Shown: positions 38,013-49,836 of the stretch, in pieces
Layout of the letters: each line of letters begins with the position of its first letter
Position numbering within the stretch: the stretch's first letter is position 1
From: Eutypa lata
Lineage: Eukaryota > Ascomycota > Sordariomycetes > Xylariales > Diatrypaceae
NCBI GenBank assembly: GCA_022661535.1
Contig: JAKULF010000007.1
Span: forward strand, 3,410,001 to 3,474,000
Length of the DNA stretch: 64,000 nucleotides
Direction: 5' to 3'
Program-made: the position numbers and the translations under genes
The notes under the pieces: generated by a model
The model's input: the letters and a program-made list of their open reading frames with translations, nothing else
The model's database searches: none
What the model was told of the DNA's origin: nothing

Positions 38013-39636
38013 ACACATGGCCGTGCTAAGTAGAGTAGCCGCGAAGCGCAAACCAACAGACTAGAACGCACGAACTGTTGGCGCCTGCATGGTGTCTTAG
38101 ACAGCCCGCACTAATATAGAGTCCGGCGTATAGTTGCTTCTTATTATTACCTTGTTCCTAAAAGCGCGCGTCGCGAACGCCCACTGCAGTATAGGTACTG
38201 AGGAAACGTCTCGAAGCCCCCTTTTCCCTGTTGAGGCTAGCGATACCTCAGCGTGGGTATGTATGCATGTATATGCATGTCACTCTCCCACCCAAAATGC
38301 GAGTAGAAGAGGCCCAGAGCACCGGAGTTCATGGCATCCGAACTTGTATTGCCTATAGCTTGCTTCTTTCATGTCGGTATAGTCTCTGGATACTGGGCTG
38401 TTTTGTCTTAGCTAGTCCTGAGTCACGACGAGACACACTAGATAATCCTGTTGTATAAACGAGGAAATGAAAAGATCAATTAGTCGTATGTACAGCTTGT
38501 GGTTTGAGATATATAATTTGTATAGGTGTTAGGCAGCAAGAAAGGCATGGTCATTATCATGTCCGGTTTATTGCCCCTATCTACGAGGCCCTATTGTCTA
38601 GAACCACTACGCTTATATCTCAACTATAGATCATAGTCTATGGACTACTGATGAGGGCATATGCATATGTATGCACGTAAGTTCAACCACGCTTCTACGT
38701 GTGTATACTTCCAGGAGACTTGATCTAGCGCCGCCGATCGCACACCATACATGCACGTACGTATGCAGGCATCTGATTAGTGTCTGTCGATTACAGGCTT
38801 GGAACGAAGCTTAGACTTTACTACGGAGAACCGTAAGACCTTCGTAGGTATGTAGGTAGGTAGTTTGGTTGGTTGGCTGGCTGGCTGGCTGGCTGGTTGC
38901 ACACGATACTCATGAGCAGACGGACCCTGATCGGCGTTGATGGTGGCGCGATGGATGACGCAGGAGAGGATAAATAATAAACAGATACGCAGTAGATGCC
39001 CAATACCTGTATTCAGCTTAACTTACTACTTACCGCTGACTACCACGGCGCAACAGTTGGTTCATACATCGTCGTGTTTAACTGAATCTCACACCGAATA
39101 GATACTTGGTGGCTAGTATAGGCAAAATATGGGCTCAATAGGACACCAACACAACTGCTATACGGCCTGATATCTGGTTCTGAATTATCTAAAATATAGG
39201 GGTAAAACTGTCACGTGCTGAAGCGTTCAGGGGAAAGGGGTTAATAGGAGACACTATGAGCTGAACGGGGTTAGATTATATCACGTGGCAGTGGCCTACA
39301 TACACACTCATATCGGGAGTGTTCGTAAGGGAAAGGGAGAGCACTCACAAAGGAGAAGAACTACTATTTAGGTTGAGTTGCCGGGTGAGGATAACATATC
39401 TAATGAATGATATCAGGGCATAAACCTCCTTTGAATTCGAACTTAGGACCTTGGTTCATGTAGTGAGAAGGACATAGCAAACAGTGCAGTCGGCTTAAGC
39501 AACGGGACCACACGGCGGGAATAGGATAATCAATCGTGTGAAGGAAAGAGAACGACTATGTATGTACTGTCCAGCTATGTAATCAGATGCGTGTATACGT
39601 GTGTATCTGGCTATGCGTGCGTGCCGTGCCTTTTCC

Positions 39637-39669
39637 TAGGTAGGTAGGTAGGTAGGTAGGTAGGTAGGT
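39637..39669. repeat. GGTA microsatellite
   Basis: About eight perfect copies. The same tetranucleotide recurs in short runs throughout the intergenic DNA. Confidence 0.9.
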
Positions 39670-39842
39670 TAAAGTAAATAAAGAAAAAGGCATCTCTACT
39701 CTCCTACTAAGTCTATCCCATGCGCACCTTGAATAAGTACCCATCTAAGGAGTACCAACTGCATGTCCCTTTAACCATCCATCTAGGTACGCAAACGTGC
39801 CGTGCTATAGTACACATTCAGCGAAGAGAGCACACACCTGCC

Positions 39843-39845
<3 letters not shown>

Positions 39846-39897
<52 letters not shown>
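39846..39897. repeat. CA dinucleotide microsatellite
   Basis: About 26 CA units, ending 60 bp from the stop codon of the glutamate-cysteine ligase gene and probably inside its 3' UTR. Confidence 0.92.
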
Positions 39898-39899
<2 letters not shown>

Positions 39900-39957
39900 A
39901 CCCACCCATCCCCCCTCATGAAAAAGGAAGAAGAAACCCCTCACTCACGAAGAATCA

Positions 39958-42380
39958 TCAACAGCCGCCCCTAAACGGGCCAAGCAGCTTATCCAGATTC
40001 GGCACCCCCTTAAGACCGCCCCAGCCGCGACCGGCCTGCTCCCGCTCGCCAACAGCAATGACGGCACCGACGAGGTCCTTGTTGACCTCGTCGGAGACGA
40101 CGCTGTCGTGGCGGTAGGCCGGGTGCGCCGCGACGAAGGCGCGGAGCCAGCGCGCCGCCGTCCAGAGCTCGCCGCTGGCCCGGCGCCGGATCAGGTCCAG
40201 GTAGGTGTCGAGCTCGCAGCGGGTCTGGACGTCGACGTTGACGGAGTCCAGGTAGCTCTCGACGATGGGGATCAGGCCCGGGAACCCGCCGTCGCTGCTG
40301 TCATCGGACGACGACGACGACGACGATGACGACCCGTTGATCACCTCGTCGATCGTCATCAGGGCGTACTCGTCCTCGACGGGCGGGAGCGGGGTCGGGG
40401 GCCGGCTGCTGCCGCCACCGCCGCCGCCGCCATGGTTGCTGCTGCTAGCCGTGGGGGAGTTGGCGCCGGAGGTGGCGGCGCTGCGGGAGGGCAGGCGGGC
40501 GGGGAAGGGGTTCTTGCGGAAGTAGAACTTCCGCTCGAGGACGGCGTCGCGGGCGTGGGCGGTCTCCATGTTCTCGTCGACGCGGGCGATGGGGATGTAG
40601 AAGTTGAGGCCGAAGCTGAGGACGGCGCGGGTGACGAGGACGATGAAGACGGAGAAGGCGGCGTTCTCGAAGTCGGTCACCTGGATCTCCATGGGGCGGA
40701 ACTCGACGCGCCACCCGATGTCGGAGCCCGGCGGCGGCGGCTTGAACCGCATGTGCTGCCAGTTGGTGCTCTGGATGTTCTCGAAGTGGTCCGCCTTGCT
40801 CATGTCGAGCGCCTCGAGGTCCTCGCTGAAGATCACGATCGGGTCCCGGATGAACAGGTGCGCGAAGTGCGTCGCGAGCCGGTCGTCCATCCCGCCCTCG
40901 ACGAGCTGCGCCTTGATCGACTCGTCGACGATCAGGTTCGGATCCATATACTCTTGTCGCAGACGTGGGTCAGTGCTGATGTACGTGGAGTTAGATGCGT
41001 AGCGTGATTTGGGGATCCGCCAGCGGTCATGCTCCAGGGGCTAGAACACACATGTTAGCGCAGAGCCATATAAGATAAAGTGACCCAAAAGAACATGTCG
41101 TGTACTCACCTTTTCCCCTAGTTCTTCCGGCGTGCGGTCATCGACAGACCGACTAATCTGATTCCAGCGGACATCGGTATCAGCTAAGAAGCCCTTGTAG
41201 ATAGGAGTCGCCGCTGTCAGAGCTAGGAGGATGGGACCCAGCGGGCTTAGCTGGTCGTACATCGTCCTGCCCTCCGTGATGTTCTTCGCCTGGAAGGTTA
41301 TCTGAAGACAGCAGCTACCCATGCCGAAGGCCATGGCATCCATGTGGATGAAGTTGTCCGGAGATGCCCCGTTCCTGACATCGTCATCCTCCGGCCAGTT
41401 GTGCAGGTCGTAGTTGACGGACGGGTCCTTCCACGGCTTCGGCGTGTTCTCGTCAAAGAACACAGGCACGTTCACCTCGACTTTCCTGCCACGACGCCAG
41501 CGGATGTTCGCTGCAAGGGTTGGAAACCGAATGTGCGGGTTGGCGATCTCGTCCGGTACGAACTGAGATCGTAGCTTTGACCCGGACGGCGGGTAGTATG
41601 GGTCCGTGAAGACACCGGGGACCCCAAGACGGGGAAATGTCGTTAACGTGATGGGATACTCATTTTTATTCATATGCTCCTTGGCGATCTTCCTCCTACT
41701 TCGGGGGTTAGTCCTCCAATAGTCTTCAGTCATTAGGGGGTGCACATGCCTGAGTTTCATGTTGGGCTCAACATCCAAGAGGTCCCTGAAGCCTATACCC
41801 CATGGCTTCCCCGGTGTAGCTTCGAGCATGAACCTGCCGAATTCCGGGTGAAACACCGGCAACGGGGCCGAGCTCTGAGAGTCGACTTCCTGAAGATTCG
41901 GGACGCATCCGCCCTTAGTGGATAGCTCCTCATCATTGGCTAGGGCTTTCAGGATGTCCGCCTGTCGCAAGGATACCAGGACCTTCGGGTCATCTTTGGA
42001 GTACGTCACGACAAGGTACTCTACCTAGTTTGCAAGTTAGTAAAGCCGGACTTATCCTCGGGTGGTCACATTACACAAAAGGGGCCTAAATAATTACCTC
42101 GTCGCCCCACAGCAAGGCATCGCGCTCCTTATATTTCGCCTTATTCCAGATCTCGAGTAATTGCTTGCAGGGGATTAGCCACACTTTAGCCAAATGGTAA
42201 AAAGGGATATAGGTGTGGTTCATGAGCCAACCTTAATTCCCCATTCCCGAACCTGGTTCGCATGTTGCTTCGCATCGGGCCAATCCAAGGCCGTGCCTAG
42301 GGCTCTATACGCGGGAATTAGATATCAAGCCCAATTTCGCCCATCCCTACCTATCAAAGGAGAACGTACAAGAGACCCAT
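39958..42380 (-). CDS. GSH1: Glutamate-cysteine ligase (gamma-glutamylcysteine synthetase), catalytic
   Basis: A complete five-exon gene for 715 residues. The enzyme joins glutamate and cysteine with ATP, the first and rate-limiting step of glutathione synthesis in the cytosol. Minus-strand exons are 42370-42380 (11 nt), 42232-42304, 42098-42163, 41110-42024 and 39958-41040, in consistent phase. The protein starts MGLLALGTALDWPDAKQH. Family blocks include LEIWNKAK, LLWGDEVEYLVV, FGRFMLEATPGKPW, MGSCCLQITFQAKN, YDQLSPLGPILLALTAATP, HFENIQSTNWQHMRFKPPP and GWRVEFRPMEIQVTDFENA. The length matches fungal family members. Odd features are a low-complexity insert after the catalytic core (seven Gly, then nine Ser followed by Asp/Ser) and a marked rise in GC content in the last exon relative to exon 4. 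Intron 2 uses a GTTGGC donor and an AAG acceptor, both weak but required by the frame. Confidence 0.94.
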
Positions 42381-43668
42381 CGCTGCTTATCAATACTTCC
42401 TAAGCGTATGATACGCGGCTCAATCTCGCACGTCAAAGTGGTTGTCGATGATGTACCTGCACCAGGGGATCTGTCGGCTTTACGAGTGAACGAACGAGGT
42501 ACTGCGGTGTTCCCGCAATGGAATTTATAGGTAGGTAAGCAGCTTAGATCCGGGCCTCCTGAGATTCGTGACAGTGAATTTACAGTTTGCCCATTCAATA
42601 TTATCTTTAAAAAGGCCTAATGACCTCTTGGGGCCTAGCTTGAGTCACTTATCTCAAGAGGGGGACGCGATGACCAGGAGGTAAAGACTCCGTTTCTTCT
42701 TCTTCTTCTTCTTCTTCTCTTTTTTTAGTTGTGCGGGAGTAGCAAACTCAAAGCGATATTGATCAAGCAAGCACGATGGGGAGGTCCCGCTTCGGCTCGG
42801 GACGGTTACACCCACACACACCTAGTTTACTAGGTAGGTAGTAAACCGGCGCGAGATGCGAAGTCCCAAAGCGATGGTTTCCAAGTAATAAACTTACGTA
42901 GTTGTAAGAACAACCCCCACCAAGCTGGATTCAGGGTCTCATGGGCATGATGGCGAATCAGAACGATGGTATAGGTCCAGGGTGGTAGACTATGTCGACT
43001 CGGAGTCGAATCACGCAATCGGCGGTGCTGTCACTGGGTTGGCTCCCGGGATCCGGAGTCTCGGCTGAAAATCGCTCTTATATTGTATTGGTGAAATGTC
43101 ATTCAGAGAACCAAGTGATGAATAAATCAAACAGCCCGTTTTTATCTAAACTTCATTTATAATTTTAAGTCAATACAACACTGTCGGAGATATCTCGTCA
43201 ATTTCTTCAGGTTGGTATAAAGTTTTCTTCAAAGTTTTCTTCCCTATTTTTTTCTTATCGTTCACCCCATGGTGGAGTCATTAACTACCTAGAGCTGAAA
43301 TATTTAAGGGTAATTGCCGACCTAAGCCGCCGTACGATGCGGTGCACCTCCTCGTTGCTTAGAAATTGGAAAAGAATTGCATTTATAAGCGTCATTTGAT
43401 AGTTCTCTGTGGCGGTGCATTAACTAACCACATTTGTACATAGTATATACTTACCTAGCCACAATCTTTATAAGATTCATTACTGCTATTATATCCCAGG
43501 ACCTAAGTCGAGATAGTCACATTATCACCTTGATTGGAACTGCAAGTTCTCATATAGGGGCAATTCTATTGATTCTGATACTAGGAATATTTTCTAGTTT
43601 CTATAAAGGACGGTTCATTCTCGAAATAGCTGGGCTTAGTTAGGCATGAACTTCAATCTCGTAACCCA
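42381..43668. other. Intergenic upstream of glutamate-cysteine ligase
   Basis: The promoter region of the ligase and the 3' side of the transporter locus. It contains a TTC/CTT repeat at 42693-42719. The frame at 43434-43643 is hydrophobic but isolated and is not called. Confidence 0.5.
42693..42719. repeat. TTC trinucleotide repeat
   Basis: About nine TTC units, followed by T-rich sequence, some 310 bp upstream of the ligase start. Confidence 0.88.
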
Positions 43669-46600
43669 TCAATCCTGCTTTTTCTGCGATTTGGACCTTG
43701 GCGGAGCCGTTCCATCTTCAAGGTTAACATCTTCAAAGTCTCTTTCCTGAACGCCGGCCCTACTTTGATCCATAGGACCTACGTGTTCTTCCTCGGAATC
43801 AATCCCGCCCGGATCAGTGCCACGCATAGACTGGTTCTCAATGAAAGACCTGCCTTCAACGCTTTCAGGTGCACTCTGATCCGCGGGAATCTCACCTGGG
43901 AATGGCGCATGTGGATGAGAATGTCTACTGCTACCTCTGGACTGACCTCGTGAGCCAAGATCTTCAAGTTCAATGCCCGGTGCTCTGAGATTGCTATCAT
44001 TGCTCTGCCTACTTCTGAGGCTTCGTCGACTGGCCTTGCGGGCGACGCGTCCGATCCTCTCTCCGCCACGATAGATATCGTCAAATAATTCATTGCTTCG
44101 TCGTTCAAGCTCCTCGCGAGCAAATCCCATGGCACGTCGGTTTAAATGCGCATGCACTCCATCGTCAACAAGGTGATTTCTCTTTCGTATCTCAGTCCAA
44201 CGGGTCAGTGACCCCAGTTCCAGAACATTGATTCTTCGATGTGTGCTCGTCGGGTTACCGAGAATTAGAGGTCTCCATCCGACGTCTTCCTCTGGAATGC
44301 TGGATAGGTCTTTCTGACCACTCGCCTTTGCTTCTGCGATAACACTGGCTCGCCGATGTACGCTCTCTCGACGTTCTTTGTTCCATCTCTGCATCTCTCC
44401 AGTTTTAGATATTGGGATGATTTCTACCTTTCTGAAGCGGATCATGGCACCTAGTAGGAGAAGAGATAGTCCCCATAGTATGGATGCCACAACACCAGTA
44501 GCAAGTCTCTGTCCCAATTTTCGTTGTACAATGCCACCTACTGCAGTTGCCCCCGCGGCAAATATGAAAGCCAGAGTATGAATCACAGCGAATCCAGCTG
44601 TAACTCTAGGAAACGAGGAATAGTTGATCTTTTTCCGAATCTCACTTTCTGCTCTAGGACGACCAGTCATGCCAGGTTGAAGGTCGGAGGTATCCTATGT
44701 CTCCATCAACAGGCCGTTACATTCAGAAATTGCTAGGCATGAAAGAAAGCCGATCATGGCTGCGAACAAGCAGGGCAGGACAATAGTGACACGGGGTCCA
44801 AATGATACAATAGTGTACAGGACGCCAGCGACCGGAAGAACAAGTACGAAAACTACACGGCGGATCATGTGAGATGTCCATGTAACCGGCCGCTCGAAGG
44901 TCATGCTGTTTGTTCTTTGTGGATTATATCTTGACCTGGAGAAGATATTTGCCATCTGAAACGGCACTGCAGCCAAAGCACCAATTGCCACGGATGACAC
45001 TGCAGCACCGACGTAAGGCGATCGGTAACGGTAGTATCTCGAAGTTAGTGAGCCAAGGAGCTAGGTAGTATTGTCAGCAAAAGGTACCTAGTGAAATATA
45101 GACACAAGTAGGCTCACCACAATGATTAGGACAACTTGGGCATAAATCCATGCAGTATACACGGCCATAATAGCAAAGCCCGGCTGACGAAGCATTTCAA
45201 GACATAGGGCAATTCCATGATACACCTCTTGGCCCCACCACCTTGGGCCGTCTTTTACCCTGTGCATCATAACCTCGCCTCGGGCTATCCGTCGGGACAC
45301 GGTCGTGCCTCTCCTGACTTCAGTAGCCGACCGTCTCCATGGCGCACGTCGAACTTCAGGGCAAAGGATGTTCAATACTAGAACGATTCCAACCAGAATA
45401 ACGCTGATGTAGAGACCCCAAGAGGGCGGCAAGGTATCAATGATGACAGCCCCGATCAAGAACCCTACGCTCAAGGAACCAATCCAACACCAGGTCCAAA
45501 TACCGAGCCATACACCGAGCCCACTGCCGTGTCTTCGGACATCGTATTGGTCAACTACTTCCTGATGCGGTATACTGCTCATCAAAGAAGCTCCGAAGAG
45601 ATCGGTCAGCGTAGAAAGAAAGTTCATGCTAGCGAATCCTAGACAAAATCCCATAACTCCTCTGGGGAACAGGAGGGTCCACCTCCAATTACTTGTGTAT
45701 GGGGATCTTAAGGCGGAGACTGCGATGGCTTGCGGGTATAGTAGAGCCAGAGCTAAACTGAGGCTGCATACGATGTACGGCTTGCGGCCATGAAGAAGTG
45801 GTAGGGGCCAGCAGAAGAATGTTGGCAGGGCCATTCCAACGTAGAGGGCTACGTTCCCGATGATTGCATAATGGTGAAAATCTGCAATGTAATACTGTAT
45901 AGATGGAACCAGTCCAGCATATATCCCCACCAGCAATCCGATTAATGCGGTACTGATGCATGCAACAGTAGCCACAAACCTTTTGCGGAAAGGGGACTAG
46001 TCTCGAGCAATAGGCTGTCGTTTCACAGATTTAGTCAGACTGAATTTTGTTCCTGCCTGGAGACTGACATGCGATTTGTTTCTAAGACTAATGTGGCGCA
46101 ACTCGTGCATCTGCTTGCCTGCATCTTGTTGTTGAGACGGTCCAGTGCCCTTCGTTGACATATATTGTGCACGGCTGCGAGGTGTTGTTCTGAAGCTCGG
46201 CGTCGTCTTGTTACTCTTATCACCTTTGTTGTTTTGAGAAGAAGAAAAGTCAATAACATCGTCAGATGAGCCACCATCTAGACTCCACGTGTTAACTTCT
46301 CTGAAGTGACCTGTTAGAACATCGTAGTCCTGATGAGGCGTGTATTCTTCTGACGTGGAGTCGTTGACTCGGTTGATTTTGGCGAAGCCCCTCTGGGACG
46401 TTCCATGATCCTTAAGACACATGTTAGAAAGCTTGTGGGTATGGCGTAGACTGGATATGCGAGGTGGGAAGGTTGGGCCCCGAATATTGCCGCTATGCAT
46501 GTTTGGTGCCGTCAAGCCGCGGCGTATAAGCGACCTGACGGGTAGAGATTCGCACCCATGAGTCGGACACTCAACCGCCCCGAGGAAAGCAATCGGATGC

Positions 46601-48168
46601 ACCACGGTTGTGTCTTGACTCTCGTCAGTTGAACTGGACCGAACACTTTCGTGAACACTTGGTGGAGACTGTGCATGACTTGTGACCTTGGTAATTTGTC
46701 TCGGGGGAGAACTGAGATTAGACTCTTCCACATGTCTCGAAGTCACGTCATCAGCGATCCGAATTGCTTCACTGAGAATATTTTCCAGGTTTTCCATGGC
46801 AGAATTCATAACATCAGCGGGCTCGTCTGAAGAGGATTCTACGGTCCTTTCCCTAGCCGTACTAGGTAGCTCATGATAATCCTCGTGCGGTTCGCGACGG
46901 GGATGAGATTTCTCAGGTAGACTGGTAAGCTTGGTCGTTTCGGTATCTGTATGACCAAGAATTCTGCGTAGCCAACGCGCAGTCCGTCTCGTCCCTAACT
47001 TCCCTGGAAGAAGCCTTGCCTTCGAAGGATATTCTTCGTCATCCGATGAAATTGGAGAAGATATAGGGGAGGCTGATGGCTTAGTAGGTGGAGTTGTTCT
47101 TGGTTTCTCTTGGTGAAGATTTTCCTGACCGGTACTAGACTCTGTTTTCTTTCTCTTACTTGACCGCACGCCTACACTCTTTACAGATACTGAAGACTGC
47201 CTGCTTCTTGGAGGAATGTTGGTATCTGACTTTTCCAGCAACCCAACGTGCTCGTCTTTCTTTTCAGGCGATATTGGGAAAAACTCCCAGTACGAAGTTT
47301 CCTTTGGCGGCTCTCTGATTTCTCTAGGTTGGTCAGTTGGGCTCCATCTCACGAGTCTTGGCGTAGGTTCCTGCGTAGTCTTTAACTCTATAATATCACT
47401 ATCATAGAGGACCTCTTTGCCATTTAATCCATTTGCAGGACGGACCTTGGAGACGCCACGGCGGACATCGTGTGTCTCTTCGCCATACTGTAGCCCAAGA
47501 GCAGGGCGGACCTTGACTGAAGCTGGATGATTCCGGTGTATGTGTTGAGAGACATCAACTATCTCGTCGCAAACATCGCCGCTAGTAAGCACGCGGCGGA
47601 TTCGACCTAACATGACATTGCCGCTCGATGTGCTTTTTGAAGAGAAAGTTTCCGGAGAGTGGATTGGCGACTCACGGTTCACTGGGAGTCCGGCGTCGCA
47701 GAAGTCGCCGCCTTTGACAAGACCTCGATGATGAATGTATGCATGAGTGCCTGGTGGATGAAATCGGGGATCGATGCACACTCTCGAGGGTTGAGGGGAA
47801 GGCCCGATGGTAGGCATCTCATCTGAATGTCCCATTAAGTTGGTTATTGATGACCGCCTTCGAGGGACCGTAATGTTTTTCAAAGCTGGTTTATCATACT
47901 TGACGCTGGACATGATATCCCCCAACTCCGTAGTGAGTATCGCAGGAATTGGTAGATCTCTCTCAATCGGATGCTGACCGGAGATGTCAGATTTCAATAA
48001 CGCATGACGGTGTCTTCCGCTTCCGGTAGATCTCGCAGAATGTAGGGATACGGGTCGTTCTGTGAGAGGTAGCTGTAGGGTCTCTGGTCCTGGAGTGCGA
48101 GCGCGAGCTCCAGGCTCCGGTGATGCTCTGGCGTATTCTTCCGCCAACCTAGCCTTCAGGGATTCCAT
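43669..48168 (-). pseudogene. Large MFS transporter with long N-terminal tail, interrupted by two in-frame TAG codons
   Basis: One continuous minus-strand frame of 1480 codons, assembled across a single 57-nt intron (45061-45117). The first 720 or so residues (start chosen at MESLKARLAEEY, 48168; the frame is open to 48270) are disordered and rich in Ser, Arg and Pro. They are followed by a membrane domain with FVATVACISTALIGLLVGIY, LPLLHGRKPY, QEVVDQYDVRRHGSGLGVWL, a long loop, MTFERPVTWTSHMIRR and SECNGLLMET, and then a charged tail with LELGSLTRWTEIRKRN. This organisation matches a fungal major facilitator group often annotated as polyamine-type transporters; the substrate is unknown. TAG codons at 45997-45999 (just before the first membrane helix) and 44695-44697 (after SECNGLLMET) break an otherwise intact frame. 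Both are one G-to-A or C-to-T step from TGG or CAG. A 72-nt in-frame intron could remove the first; none plausible removes the second. Confidence 0.75.
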
Positions 48169-49836
48169 CGTGGAAAGCAGACTTAGCAAAGAGAAGTGGA
48201 CACCTTGTAGTGATAAAAGAGTATATCGTTCGGAGGATTCGCTCGCTCTCCAGAACGATTGGTCACCCAATTCCTAGAGAAATCGTCAGATGGATAATAT
48301 GTTTCGATGTAGTAGAACTCACGTGTTACGGTTCGTCGTAGTAGATTCAAAAGACGAAACAAAAGGTCACAGCTGTACATAACAGTTCCACAATATCCCC
48401 TTCTTCATTGAATGAACAAAGTGATTGCGATCTTCTCAGAGGGGTGTTTTTCTAAACGAACAAACCAACGTAACAGATTTAAACGTTCAACATGCCAATA
48501 CAAGTGTGGTTTAACGGAAGCCCAGTAATTTCGAGAAGTAGATATACACAAGAGGGGAGTAGGATAATTGATATAGTATGTGATATTTCAAAGGAGCTGG
48601 AGTTTAGGGGTGAATTGAAGGGTGGTTTGATGAAGCAGGTAGAAGAATCGCAAGTTGAGGTTGTGAAGAATGTTCGCTGAAATGGTTGGGTAAAGTAGGA
48701 AGAGTATACGTTCTCATCGTAGGTACCCTATTACTCTTTCCTTAGACGCATATGTTGTCATGATAATTATTACAGTAGGTAGGTACGTACAAGTAGTTAT
48801 GCTTTTTCCTTTGTAAGTAAGTGGTAGTCACATAGGGAACTGATATGTAGGATGCTAGACCAACCTGTGTAGGTACATAGGTAGGCAGCTACATACTTCA
48901 TATACACAGGCAGGGAGTTAGGATGCACGGATCTACATAATCTCAAGTGCTTTTGATTAATCCATATATGTACATATATAGGGAAGTGGTCGCTGTTGCC
49001 CACAGTATATGAAAAGGCAGTTGACAGAAATGCGGCTCAGATAAGCGCCTTCCACGAAAGGAAAATAAAAAAAACAATTTTATTTTCACCATTCTATGTT
49101 GCAGCCTTTAATCTTACCGTTAGATTGCTAAGGATTACTGGTCATTTTGATCAAGTTTAAAGCAGCAGATGAGATGTGGTGGAAACGAGTAGGTTGGCGT
49201 ATACGTGAGTAGTTTGCAAGGCATATGAATTATAGATTTAGAATAATTTACATTCTGCCAACCTGTAGCTGTAGGTGTTATATACGCTACTGCACCAAAA
49301 CATAAACCATTCATAATATTTCTTTATCATGGATTATATCTGACAGTAGGGATTGCTACCATGTCAGAATGTAGGTTGCAGGTCAGGTATTTCCAGGAAG
49401 CTTAGTTCTGTATTCGTATCTAGGTCAGGGATCCTAGGCTAGATATAGCCTGCTACACCTTGTCTGCTGCCTTGCCATTGATGCCATGGCTCCTTAGAGC
49501 CCCTTAAACCCCTTCGACCCTTTCAGGATCCTTAGGAACAAAACAGCCACTTTGACACAATACATCCTATTATCATGGATGCTGAGACATTCAAATAAAA
49601 TTTAAAGTAGTCTTTTATTATAATTAATTTATAAATGCTTTAAAGCTTGTCGTAATTATTTAATGCATTGCTTAGGTAAACCCTCCTTCGCCTCCTATGT
49701 CCTTTTATAACGCCCTAGGCAGCTAGATGTCCTATGGTTATATGTTCCATCACAAACAACCGGTGTTGTATTTCGATTAGGCCTGCCTATGTATATAGAA
49801 AACAAGAGAAGAGACAATCAAGTCTACCCCGACCCT
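48169..49836. other. Intergenic, no supported gene
   Basis: Upstream of the transporter locus. One small plus-strand frame (48492-48680, 62 codons) has fairly natural composition but no partner exon or recognised motif. The part from about 49490 to 49720 holds short direct repeats (CCCCTTAAACCCCTTCGACCC type) and AT-rich DNA. Confidence 0.5.

Larger units (their letters stand above)
29443..39957. other. Gene desert, no supported gene
   Basis: More than 10 kb without a recognisable gene. The longest frames (30780-31058, 32046-32618, 37376-37795 and similar) have low-complexity or irregular translations and no domain. The region carries many microsatellites: TA at 29647-29665, GAT-type near 31294-31340, GTGC at 37987-38012, GGTA at 39637-39669 and a long CA tract at its right end. 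Confidence 0.55.

Noticed and set aside
39430..39480. GAATTCGAAC-like text suggesting a T-arm of a reverse-strand tRNA
   Set aside because: No consistent cloverleaf in the surrounding 100 bases.
40432..41007. 191-codon plus-strand ORF over the glutamate-cysteine ligase gene
   Set aside because: It is the antisense shadow of a GC-rich exon, where stop codons are rare in all frames.
48492..48680. 62-codon plus-strand ORF with fairly natural composition (ISKELEFRGELKGG)
   Set aside because: Isolated, unrecognised and too short to support as a gene.
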